From Thelephora terrestris (taxonomy: Eukaryota > Basidiomycota > Agaricomycetes > Thelephorales > Thelephoraceae): 64,000 nt of DNA. Shown piece by piece: positions 42,834 to 51,887 of this stretch. The stretch spans positions 1-64,000 of the forward strand of contig WIUZ02000021.1 of assembly GCA_015956445.1 (NCBI GenBank). The letters are read 5' to 3'. Under the pieces are notes generated by a model. It did no database searches. It saw nothing but the letters and a program-made list of their open reading frames with translations, and was not told where the DNA came from. How positions within the stretch are numbered: the first letter of the stretch is position 1; each line of letters starts with the position of its first letter. The translations under genes were made by a program, and so were the position numbers.

Positions 42834-45103
42834 TCAAAAGTCGACTCTATCTACGGCAGGCCTGAAGGTCACCAAACGTCCATCTCGGAGATCGTAGTGC
42901 TGGCCCCTCCTCGCTAGGACCTCCCCGAACATGGCGTCACCATCTTCGGCACTCAGCTGAACGACCAGTTCAAGCCGATAGGAAGAGATGCCTTCGAGCG
43001 GACCGATCAGCCTCCCAGATGTCACCGAACTGCGGAACACCTGGTCCCACATCTCCATCACCGGGTGACTGCTCGACAGCACTATCGACGTAGTCGGCAA
43101 GCGACCCTCCGTCTCCCTCGTCGGACCCCTGGGTGGGATCCTGTCTTGCGAGGCGAAGCTGGTGTCGGAGTTGGATCTCGGACTCGACCTGTCGGTAAGG
43201 ACAGTGGACCCGATATCGGAATCCTCGCTCCTCACCTCGACCAGAGAGGTCACCATCCGACTCAACTGGTCGAGGGTAAGGGTTAGCCGATGGAGCCATG
43301 CGATGAGCAGGACGGCGTCGAGAGCGCTTGCATCGTTGCCCCTTAGTCACCGGACGTACCTCGGCGACAGTCGGTGCATCTTCGGCTCGGTCAACCTCCA
43401 TGACCTCATTCTCGATCTTCACCAACTGACACTGGGGGCAAGGGCCCGAATACCCACCGGGCACATTGTGATTACATTGTGGTCACAGTCAAAAAGTGAC
43501 TCCAATGTGCCCAGTGGGTACATTGTGAACACATTTTGAATGTACTCCATCATGTGAATCAAATTTCGCCACCACCAAACATGTAGATCACATTCAAAAC
43601 TTGCCCTAAAAAGTTTTTCGAATGCGATCGACGATCACATTCACAATGTATTCAACATGTGGAGGAATTGGTAGGGTACATTGTGAACACATTTTGAATG
43701 TCGTTGATTTTACAATGTGAATCGAATGTATTCAAAATATGCCTAGGACATGCGTTTTGGTGCATTATGGTCACATGACTGGGTACATTGTAAATGTGAT
43801 CAGTATTTGCCCAGCGGTAATATTAAATTCACATTTTTGGGCACATTTTGAATGTACCTGATTTTTACCCACCGGGCACATTGGGATCACTTGTTGACTG
43901 TAACCACAATGTAATCACAATGTACCTGGTGGGTATTTGGGCCCTTGCCCCCAGTGTGATGGATCGGCTGCAAGACGCAGCGCCCACAGTTCTCCTTGTC
44001 GGAAGCGGCCAAGGTGGAAGCCGGACCCGGAGTCGGAACGGGAACCGCGTTCTCAATCGGAGGCGTCGCATAGGACGACGGGTTAGGCGATGGGAGTACC
44101 ACCTCGTCGGCGTACTCCAGCTCGAACGGAACATCGGCTGTCCCCTGACCAACCAATTTGGGACCCTCTTTACAGTTGCAGGTCTTGTCCTGCAAGGACT
44201 CGACCTGCGCTGTCAACACAGCCACCACGTTCTCGAGTTCTTCGGTCTAGGAAATGTCAGCTTTCATCATTTTAAGCAATGATGAAAGCGGCATTACCTT
44301 TTCATCCCTCCTGGCCAACGCCCCCTTAATGTTGTTATCCCTAACCTTCAACCCAGCGATCAACTCTTGATGGTTGGCAACCATTGCCTCCAACGCTTCG
44401 TTCGTTCCCTGCTGGAAGGCCGCCAGAGTCTCCTTCATCTGAAGACCTTCTGCCGACAGACAAAGGACGTCTGCCTTTGCCTCCTTCACCTCACGCTCCA
44501 AACGTTCAACCTAGGCAGTTTGATTAGTCGAGAGTCATACTCGAATATTCAAACGGAGAACCTACCTTACTCTCCCCCTCCCGAACGAGCGACCACAACA
44601 ACGAGGTGGCGGCGGTGGCATGACGGACGGCCTGAGGAACGGTTGCCCCGTGCTCCAACAGGTCCTGGTCGTAGATCCCCCTCTGAAGGGTGTACCAGAG
44701 CTCCTTCTTGATCGGATGCTCCAGCTCCCCGAACCTACCCCTCATCCAGAAGGCTACCTTCTCGGCGATTATGGTGCGGACCCAGAGCTCGTCATCCCAG
44801 GTTAACCCCATCAAATGAGGCATTGTCTCCCTGAGACGTTCGGCGTCCACTTCCGTGACGACCTCCAAGATCTAGAAGCCGTTAGCTGGACATCAACGCC
44901 CAAAAGAACGTAACCTCTACCTAGAGGAAGGCGTTAGTGCTAGCACACAAAGCTCTAGGTCTCCCCCATACCTGGTCATCCGTGGCATAGGGAGTCCCAG
45001 CCGCACAGGCGTAGGTTTTGCGAGCAGCAGCACGGCGGTCGATGCGAGAGATGGTGGAGATGCCATTGGCAACTTTGTAGGTATGGTTGTTGGGGAAGGA
45101 CAT
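42834..45103 (-). CDS. cargo gene of element copy 2 (paralog of 38106-39845)
   Basis: Same exon layout and nearly the same protein as in copy 1: MSFPNNHTYKVANG at 45103, the globular exon at about 44873-44564, the coiled-coil exon at about 44513-44298, and the CNCKEGPK exon from about 44248 leftward. A CACTA foldback (43430-43956) lies in the last exon. Amino-acid differences from copy 1 are few in the first three exons and more numerous in the Arg/Glu-rich part. Confidence 0.55.
43430..43956. mobile_element. CACTA-like foldback transposon, 527 bp, nested in element copy 2
   Basis: Tips are CACTGGGGGCAAGGGCCC and the inverse. TGA duplications lie at 43427-43429 and 43957-43959. Element copy 1 supplies the empty site: there ACCAACTGATGG is uninterrupted near 38700. 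The body consists of variants of CACATTGTGAT, CATTTTGAATGT and their inverses, in inverted-repeat arrangement with a looser centre. It is non-coding. It inserted after copies 1 and 2 separated. Confidence 0.93.
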
Positions 45104-46661
45104 GTTTTGGTAAGATGATGGGGAAATTGCTGGTGTTGCTGATCAAGGATGGCTCCAAGAAGACGTCCTTCTTATAGCCTAGATCGGTGATCCTTCAGGT
45201 GACCTACCTCGACGAACCTCATTGGTCCGGGTCACATCAACTTCCGCCCCTGTACCATCATCGTCGGCTTACTACATCAAGCTGACACCTCGGCCCGCGG
45301 GACGGCCTTGGAAGAACTTCGTTCCGGAACGCCTAGAACGCGCGCGCACTAAAAATAGGTCTCAAGACCCTGATGACCCCTTTATGACATCACGAACCCC
45401 TTTTACGACCCCTCATGACTTTACGATTACGATCAACCCTGGACCCTGATCACACACGTGGACAGTCACATCACAGTCTCCTAACCAGAGGAAGGACTCG
45501 CCGCTATTCGGAAGCATCGCCTTAGGATCCTTCTGGTTAGCTCAGCGCATGTGGAGTAGCCGTTAGCGTGAAACGCCGGCGAATCTGTAATCCCTCATGT
45601 CCCATGAGTCTAGGCCTGCGCTCCTCATGTTCGGACGCACGTTGAGGTTGCCACTAGTCTGTGATGCTGTTACCGCCTACAGACAACAAGGGATGCTGTA
45701 TGGTCTCTATCTTTGGCCTCTCCAAAGGAAGCATCCAAGAAGATTTTCACCTAGCCCTTGGGTGTGATCCCCAGGTACGAACTTTCATGACCCCATGCCC
45801 CTCTTTCTTTTGGACTAGTGTTATCTCTACCCCTATGTTTCATGCAGACATTCGTTATCTTTTATGCAATCCTTCACACGCTAGTAAGGCCCTTTGTCCT
45901 TTATCTTCCCACGCGTCATATTTGTTCGCTTCCCTTACTTAGCGTTCTCACACTCCTTATCTCCCTTTGTTCGGACTTGATAAGGGTATATTAGGGTATT
46001 GACGTCATGGCCACTCCTTTAGTATAAGTAGCAACTGTGGCTGTATCGTAGTACCTTAGTTTTGTTACCTCAGGAAATCCTCTGCCCTTCTCAGCCCAGT
46101 TGCAGTTAAGGCCAAGTCAGAGTTTCTTGTTTGATCCAAGACATCCCTCATCTGCTCTCCCTCCCGCTCTGCGCGTCAACTGCGCCTCGTAACTATAGAC
46201 TCCCAGCAGTCATATTAGAACACCTCGAGCGTCCAGTCGATCAACTGGTGGAGTCATCAATCCTGTTGTAGAGATAAACCCTTGCTTGTTAAACCGAACG
46301 AAGTACGGTTTAGGTTGGGTTTCTCTTTAGGATCTCGACCTGACTTGTAGTGACCTCGGACAACCTACCGGAAGAATAGAGACGTGATCGTTCTCTCACA
46401 AACTAGTCGGACTAGTGAGTACTCTGCGGAGTCGGCTCAGTGCACTGGTAGTTGTTGGGGTAGAGTGGCCCTGACAATGGCAAGACAGTTTCTCCACTGT
46501 GGAGACTCATGCCCACGATAGATCCCTCCTGAACGAGTAGGCGAGGTGGATGTGAGGCCCAAAGCGTCCAGTGTTGAGAAAGAAGGGACGGATCGAGGGA
46601 TCAAAAGCCAGGAGGTGCCGGAAGAAACGGTGTGGAAGGGAAAAGAGAGGGTGGCAGGTAG

Positions 46662-47614
46662 CACTGGGGGCAAGGGTCAAATACCTGGTGGGTACATGCT
46701 GAACACATTGTGATCACAGTCAACAAGCGATCACAATGTGCCCAGTGGGGGAAATTTAAATACATTCAAAATGTGCCCGGCCATGTGAGTCCAATGTGCC
46801 CAGTAGGCACATTTTGATTGTGATCACAATGTACCCATCAATGTGATCTCAATGTGCCCACTGGGGACATTTTGATTGCAATCACAATGTACACACCAAT
46901 GTGGACTCAATGTGCCTGCTCTGCACATTTTGATTGTGATCACAATGTTCCCATCATTGTGTTCTCAATGTACCCAGCTCATTACATAATAGTTTCTTTC
47001 ACAATGTTGTCCACAATGTGTCCAGCATGTGGCTGAGCCACTCATTCAGACTTCTTTCACAAAGTATCCAGTGATGTGTCTAGAATGTGTACAGTCATAC
47101 ACATAGTGATTTCTTTGAAAGTTCATGGTGAAATCAAACAATATTGAGATTGCATTGTGATTACTTCAAAAAGAACCCCCTGGGGACATTATGGACACAT
47201 CACTGGGTAATCTTTGAAAGAAGTCTGAATGAGTGGCTCAGCCACATGCTGGACACATTGTGGACAACATTGTGAAAGAAACTATTATGTAATGAGCTGG
47301 GTACATTGAGAACACAATGATGGGAACATTGTGATCACAATCAAAATGTGCAGAGCAGGCACATTGAGTCCACATTGGTGTGTACATTGTGATTGCAATC
47401 AAAATGTCCCCAGTGGGCACATTGAGATCACATTGATGGGTACATTGTGATCACAATCAAAATGTGCCTACTGGGCACATTGGACTCACATGGCCGGGCA
47501 CATTTTGAATGTATTTAAATTTCCCCCACTGGGGCACATTGTGATCGCTTGTTGACTGTGATCACAATGTGTTCAGCATGTACCCACCAGGTATTTGACC
47601 CCTTGCCCCCAGTG
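46662..47614. mobile_element. CACTA-like foldback transposon, 953 bp, in the paralog 1 promoter
   Basis: Tips are CACTGGGGGCAAGGGTCAAA and CCTTGCCCCCAGTG, with TAG duplications at 46659-46661 and 47615-47617. The uninterrupted site is seen in the opposite promoter near 48862-48870 (read in reverse). Arms of about 410 bp surround a loop near 47075-47200. The arms are so alike that the same 60-residue frame appears at 46854-47036 (+) and 47238-47420 (-). The interior repeats ATTGTGATCACAAT-like words throughout. It is non-coding and young. Confidence 0.93.
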
Positions 47615-47662
47615 TAGAGAGCGTAGAACTGTTGCCTGAGAGTTCAGGTGCAGAAGAGTGCA

Positions 47663-47892
47663 CTCCAACGAGTCAAGTAAACTCGAAGCTGGTCGGAGGG
47701 CGACTCGAGCACAGGGGATAACGAGATCAAGGCGGCAATCTACCGAAGGAAGCTGGAGCCATCGCGGTGAGAGCGAGGGAAGCGATCTGCCCGAACCTTG
47801 AAGCTGTCGCTGTGAATGAGAGTCAAAGAGAGGGAACCCTCCAACGAGTCAAGTACACTCGAAGCTAGTCGGAGGGCTACTCGAGCGCAGGG
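47663..47892. repeat. duplicated 54-bp promoter module (47663-47717 and 47839-47892)
   Basis: Two direct copies of CTCCAACGAGTCAAGTA..ACTCGAAGCT..GTCGGAGGG..ACTCGAGC lie 176 bp apart. Each contains the inverted pair CGAGT/ACTCG and the palindrome CTCGAG. The same pair occurs inverted at about 48577-48635 and 48759-48815. It is a candidate binding module for a regulator shared by both orphan genes. Confidence 0.7.
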
Positions 47893-47938
47893 TAAACCGC
47901 CGCGGCGAGAGGGAGGGGAGGGAGATGATGGGGGTCAC

Positions 47939-48552
47939 CGTCAAGTGAAAGAAGGAGTCATCTCGAAGGAGGCAAATCGTGGCAAACGACACGTGATCAT
48001 CGGATCGGAGCTTGGATTCGGAATCTTTTTTGGAACAAAAGTGCCGGGACTGATCGTGGCAAACATGTGATCAACGGATCGGCGCTTGCACCCATTGGGA
48101 CAACAATTGAACAAATTCAATTACCAATTCAATTGCAAATACGATCATCACGGGACCTCACGGGACTCGTTCCGGGTACTTACGAGGCTGATCACGGCAT
48201 GGGCCGAATGAAATTTTTCTCAAGAGTCCCACGTGGATTATGATTAAAAAAGAATAAAATCTGGTTAAGTGAGTGACTGGGTGACTGAGTGACTGTCCGC
48301 AGGAATAGTTTGAACAGCAAATATACATATCCACCATAGAAGGGTGCCAGTTCCCGCATTTCGCGGTGTTCCTGACCCTCCAGAGTGGTCGGGGTCCTTC
48401 GTGTATCATCCGATTACATAAAATACAATCAATTAAGTATTGATGTCGGTGTAGCGGAGATGATCTTGGGACGATACGGTGCCTGGTCTTAAAATCTGCC
48501 ACGATCGGTCGTCTTTGCAACTCCTTCCATTGCTTAACGCTTAACCCCCACC
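47939..48552. other. unique centre between the two inverted promoters
   Basis: No gene seen. There is an internal ATCATCGGATCGG..CTTGGATTCGG / GATCAACGGATCGGCGCTTGC near-repeat at about 47990-48085, and a GAGTGACTGGGTGACTGAGTG run near 48270. Either divergent gene could be controlled from here. Confidence 0.55.
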
Positions 48553-48972
48553 ATCTCCCTCCCCTCTCTCTCGCCGCGGCGGTTTACCCTGCGCTCGAGT
48601 AGCCCTCCGACTAGCTTCGAGTTTACTTGACTCGTCGGAGGGTTCCCTCTCTTTGACTCTCATTCACAGCAACGGCTTCAAGGTTCGGGCAGATCGCTTC
48701 CCTCGCTCTCACCGCGATGGCTCCAGCTTCCTTCGGTAGATTGCCGCCTTGATCTCGTTATCCCCTGTGCTCGAGTCGCCCTCCGACCAGCTTCGAGTTT
48801 ACTTGACTCGTTGGAGTGCACTCTTCTGCACCTGAACTCTCAGGCAACAGTTCTACGCTCTCTACCTCCCACCCTCTCTTTTCCCTTCCACACCGTTTCT
48901 TCCGGCACCTCCTGGCTTTTGATCCCTCGATCCGTCCCTTCTTTCTCAACACTGGACACTTTGGGCCTCACA
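48553..48972 (+). promoter_or_regulatory. distal promoter of orphan paralog 2 (right arm of inverted repeat)
   Basis: Inverse, near-identical partner of 47938-46482 with both 54-bp modules. It is cut from the proximal promoter by the 2.3-kb element at 48973-51279. Here the site of the 953-bp foldback is empty, which proves that insertion came after the two promoters became copies of each other. Confidence 0.65.
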
Positions 48973-48995
48973 TGTCAGGGTTGTGGGCCTGCTTA

Positions 48996-49616
48996 CTATT
49001 TGTGGGGCGCTAGAGGATTAGTGGAGGGATGTGGGGTGTCGGGTCGAGTCTTGAAGGGGGTTCCGGGCGTAGAGGTGAGAGGAGGAGGGATATCAAGCGA
49101 GAGCGGTGACTCTGTTTGATAAGGATGAACGGGCGAGTGGTAGTCCTGACAGAACTGGTTCAATTGCTGAACGAACGGTTCGAAGTCTTGACCGCTGAGT
49201 TGTTCGAAGTGAACGAGGTACTCTATAATCGAATAAGGTAGTTCAGTTGGAATGTCCCACCAAAGAATGATAAGAGCGGGGGAGTGAGTGTGAACGTTGG
49301 TGGTTAAGTGAACTTTGGGAGAGGGGAAGTAAAAGGCAGGGCTAACGCTGAAGTAGACCGTTGCTAGGACACTTTCAGTGAGGTCCGAGTTCCAAAGGAA
49401 CTGATGGTCCGCGCCTAGAAGGAAAGGGGGAGTAGTGATTCCGGAGTCGAGAGCTGCGAAGGGGCGATAGTAAGGGAAATGAGTGAGTAAACCGGTAGTT
49501 CGGTTTACTTGAAGACTTCTGATGAGTTTATACTCCCAGATAGATCTCCTAGCGTCAGGGACGGTTGGTCTTTGAATGGGGCTTGTAGAGGGAAAAGGGT
49601 TAGGGGCGCTGAACAT
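48996..49616 (-). CDS. unknown protein of the 2.3-kb element, leftward gene
   Basis: Single open frame of 206 residues starting MFSAPNPFPSTSP at 49616 and ending 23 bp from the element's left end. It has a Pro/Ser-rich N- and C-terminus with a hydrophobic, aromatic middle (FYFPSPKVHL, ALIILWWDIPTELPY, FVQQLNQFCQDYH). There is no signal peptide and no known domain. The upstream 650 bp is shared with the rightward gene and contains a TATA-like TTATATACC near 49771 on its strand. Confidence 0.6.
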   Translation of the reverse strand: MFSAPNPFPSTSPIQRPTVPDARRSIWEYKLIRSLQVNRTTGLLTHFPYYRPFAALDSGITTPPFLLGADHQFLWNSDLTESVLATVYFSVSPAFYFPSPKVHLTTNVHTHSPALIILWWDIPTELPYSIIEYLVHFEQLSGQDFEPFVQQLNQFCQDYHSPVHPYQTESPLSLDIPPPLTSTPGTPFKTRPDTPHPSTNPLAPHK

Positions 49617-49904
49617 ACACTGGCAGGAGGATTCCTGCTTAATGAGTTAGAAAGAGGTAAGACGTGAGGAGAATTCCTCAGCTTACTTTGTATTCAGGTT
49701 GTGGGTAGAGAGGTACAGAAGAGATTGAGAATGGGGAAAAGAAGGAGCGAATGCTCTTCCTTATATACCCAATCCTCTACAGGAGTCATTATTCTACAAT
49801 GAGTCAAACAAGAGTCAACATGGTCTGTGCGTAGTTTAGGGTAGGGTAGATGAGTCAGAATGAGGGGACTTAGGATGACAAATAGTAATTACTCATACGG
49901 GAAC

Positions 49905-50095
49905 AAATGGGGTGCGAGTTGATAGAAGCGTTAGGGGATTTCTCGTGTTTCGTGGTAGCAATAGAAGCGTGATGGGGATTTCTCGCGATCGATGGGGATT
50001 TCTCTGGATCAATGGTAGTAATAGAAGCGCGGTGGGGATTTCCCATGATCGATGGGGATTTCTCCGATTTCGATGGGATCACGATCAGGGTTAAG
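49905..50095. repeat. GATGGGGATTTCTC repeats between the divergent genes
   Basis: About six copies of (GAT/GGT)GGGGATTTCTC occur within two and a half ~66-bp units (GGTAGCAATAGAAGCGTGATG). They lie in the shared upstream region of the two genes of the 2.3-kb element and are candidate operator-like sites. Confidence 0.8.
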
Positions 50096-50273
50096 GGTTT
50101 GTCTTTATCCTAATTCGGACTTTAATGGATAATGGGTTATTGTTTTCTCTTTTCGGTTCGCTTTTGAGTCAGGAGGTATTTAAGTCAGGGGGATTAATGA
50201 TCGTTCCCTCCATCGCCTCTTTTCCACTCCCACCAATCAACCACCACTCGCCTTTTAAACATCTGCTACTATT

Positions 50274-51174
50274 ATGTCTGCCTTCGCCGTCAACAACGCT
50301 ATTCTCAACGCGGCCGCCGTCCCCTTTACTCCGTCCTTTGAGACGGCTGCTCCCTACGATGTGGAGCAACACTTGTACGACACCCCTGCCAACATTGCCC
50401 ACGACAATCAGGTTGCCGTTGACTTCCTCACCGCCCATAACGCTCCCGCCGAGTTTTGGGAACAAGCTGGGTTCGAAGACCCTCGGCTTTCCGGACCTGT
50501 GGCCCCGGTTCAACATCCTGCCGCTGCTCAGTTATTGGACCCCATGGAGAGGGACAGGGAGGATAGGATTAGGAAGTTGGAGAAGCGGGTGGACCGCATG
50601 TACGTCATCGTGAATAGTTTGAATGATGACTTCTCTCACTTTGCTTTGGAACATTGGGGACCTTTCCAGGCGTCTCTCTTCCGATATTTCGGACATCAAT
50701 GTCGGGGAGCTTATTGCACCGACCCCCCTAGCGAGTCCCCAGTCATCCCTTCACCACCGCCAGGATCAGGGCGTTCCTCTCCCTCCATCCCCTCCCTGGA
50801 GTCCTGTCCCAGTTCGCCAGATGGTGGAGAGGTCCCAGAAGAAGACCCGCAAGAGTCCGATGACTCGTTCTGGTCAACGTTGTCGTCCCTCCGACAAGTC
50901 ACGACAGGTGAAGATGAAGTTGAAGGTGGAAGTGGCGGGTCTCCAAGACCGCTATGGGTTCTCCTTAGTGAGCGGGGCCTTGCTGGACGTGCGACGAGAG
51001 ATGTATGATAGTCTTTCTCATGATGTGTTGGGGTGTAGGGAATGTTGGCAGGATCCGGCGACGCGAGAGTGGTCTTATTGTCCGGAGAGTATTCATAACC
51101 CTCATCACTTTGCTCATCGCTGCCCCTTCCCTCAGAACTGTTCGTGTGATGTTGATCCGTTTGTCCTCGTTTGA
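50274..51174 (+). CDS. unknown coiled-coil protein of the 2.3-kb element, rightward gene
   Basis: Starts MSAFAVNNAILNAAAVPF at 50274. The middle has a short charged coiled coil (MERDREDRIRKLEKRVDRMY), then HFALEHWGPFQASLFRYFG, then a Ser/Pro/acidic stretch. The frame from 50274 closes at 51008. A second frame open to 51174 ends in a Cys/His-rich segment (CRECW, CPESIHNPHHFAHRC, CSCDVD) that looks genuine, so a short intron near 50880-50930 probably joins them. The exact splice is not settled. Small-protein-plus-Cys-cluster layout; function unknown. Confidence 0.6.
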
Positions 51175-51279
51175 ATTTGTAGTCTTTTTCCCTTATCCTT
51201 GTATTATTACTACTGCGAATAAGACCAATGTCTTGAATTACTTGTGCGATCTTGGCCACTATGTCACGCGTTCGTGACA

Positions 51280-51700
51280 TCACATCCACCTCGCCTACTT
51301 GTTCAGGAGGGATCTATCGTGGGCATGAGTCTCCACAGTGGAGAAACCGTCTTACCATCGTATGTCGCTCACTTATCCGCCTGTCACTTTGATCGATGAA
51401 CTAATCTCTCTTCTCTGTTCAAATCCAGTAGGTCAAGATCTCGATTTTCCACCCCTTCAGGTCCTTACCCAGTATTCCTGCTGGGATCTACAGAACGTCC
51501 CGTACTGAACACTGGCTGGATCTGCCGATCCATCACCTTTTCCCCTACCCATCATCTTTTTTCTCTCCACGTGAGAGGTTGCCTCCCCGTGGGAATGGCC
51601 CAGCCTTATATAGCAAGCTGATTTTGCTATCGTCTTTTGCTTCTTGACCACCATCTTCATCTTCATTGCCTCACCTCAGGGTTGACCCTTTGGTCGAGTT
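51280..51700 (+). promoter_or_regulatory. proximal promoter and leader of orphan paralog 2
   Basis: Near-identical to 42657-42330 plus 46540-46477 in reverse. TATA box CTTATATAGC at about 51604-51613, roughly 280 bp before the ATG at 51888. A 30-bp stretch near 51401-51435 is present here but absent from paralog 1. Similarity fades by 51700, well before the coding start. Confidence 0.7.
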
Positions 51701-51887
51701 CTTTCTCTCCTCTCTACTATATTCCACCTGCACCCTCTCCAAACTCCTCCAGGACGTTCGGACACAGTCAAGTTTGAACATACACTCTCAGGCTGAAGTG
51801 GTCACGACCTTCTGTAGGCTTGTGACTGGCCCCTTCCCACTTTCGATTTCTCCTTGTGACCCGTGGTCTTCCCTCTACTTTCATACC

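Larger units (their letters stand above)
42658..46476 (+). mobile_element. 3.3-kb TG..CA element, copy 2, with nested CACTA foldback
   Basis: Starts TGTCAGGAACATGG and ends GGCCCTGACA, with 5-bp duplications ATGGC at 42653-42657 and 46477-46481. Length is 3819 bp, or about 3.29 kb without the 527-bp foldback at 43430-43956 and its 3-bp duplication. It lies in the promoter of orphan paralog 1, about 8 bp upstream of the conserved ATGTCGCTC word. Identity to copy 1 is very high over the middle (about 99 percent near 45163-45600) but clearly lower in the first 200 bp and in one block near 45698-45760, so the copies are mosaic. It looks whole apart from the nested insertion. Family as for copy 1. 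Confidence 0.82.
46482..47938 (-). promoter_or_regulatory. distal promoter of orphan paralog 1 (left arm of inverted repeat)
   Basis: Apart from the foldback at 46662-47614, this stretch is the near-identical inverse of 48553-48972 plus 51280-51357 upstream of paralog 2. It includes GTGGAGACTCATGCCCACGA, GCCAGGAGGTGC and two copies of a 54-bp module. The identity ends at 47938/48553, leaving a 614-bp unique centre. Confidence 0.65.
48973..51279. mobile_element. 2.3-kb TGTCA..TGACA element carrying two divergent genes
   Basis: Starts TGTCAGGGTTGTGG and ends GCGTTCGTGACA, with 5-bp duplications TCACA at 48968-48972 and 51280-51284. The opposite promoter shows the uninterrupted sequence (GGCCTCACATCCACC in reverse at about 46543-46560). 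Length is 2307 bp. The only inverted ends are 5 bp, and no long direct repeats occur. It carries two genes pointing outwards from a shared centre and no transposase, integrase or polymerase. It shares TG..CA ends and duplication length with the 3.3-kb family, but nothing else obvious. Class uncertain. Confidence 0.8.

Noticed and set aside
37923-46476. Copies 1 and 2 of the 3.3-kb element as the two LTRs of one retrotransposon
   Set aside because: Each copy has its own different 5-bp duplication, and the sequence between them is the exon of the orphan gene, not retrotransposon coding sequence.
46854-47420. Two identical 60-residue open frames as small genes
   Set aside because: They are the two mirror arms of the 953-bp foldback and consist of its repeated motif.
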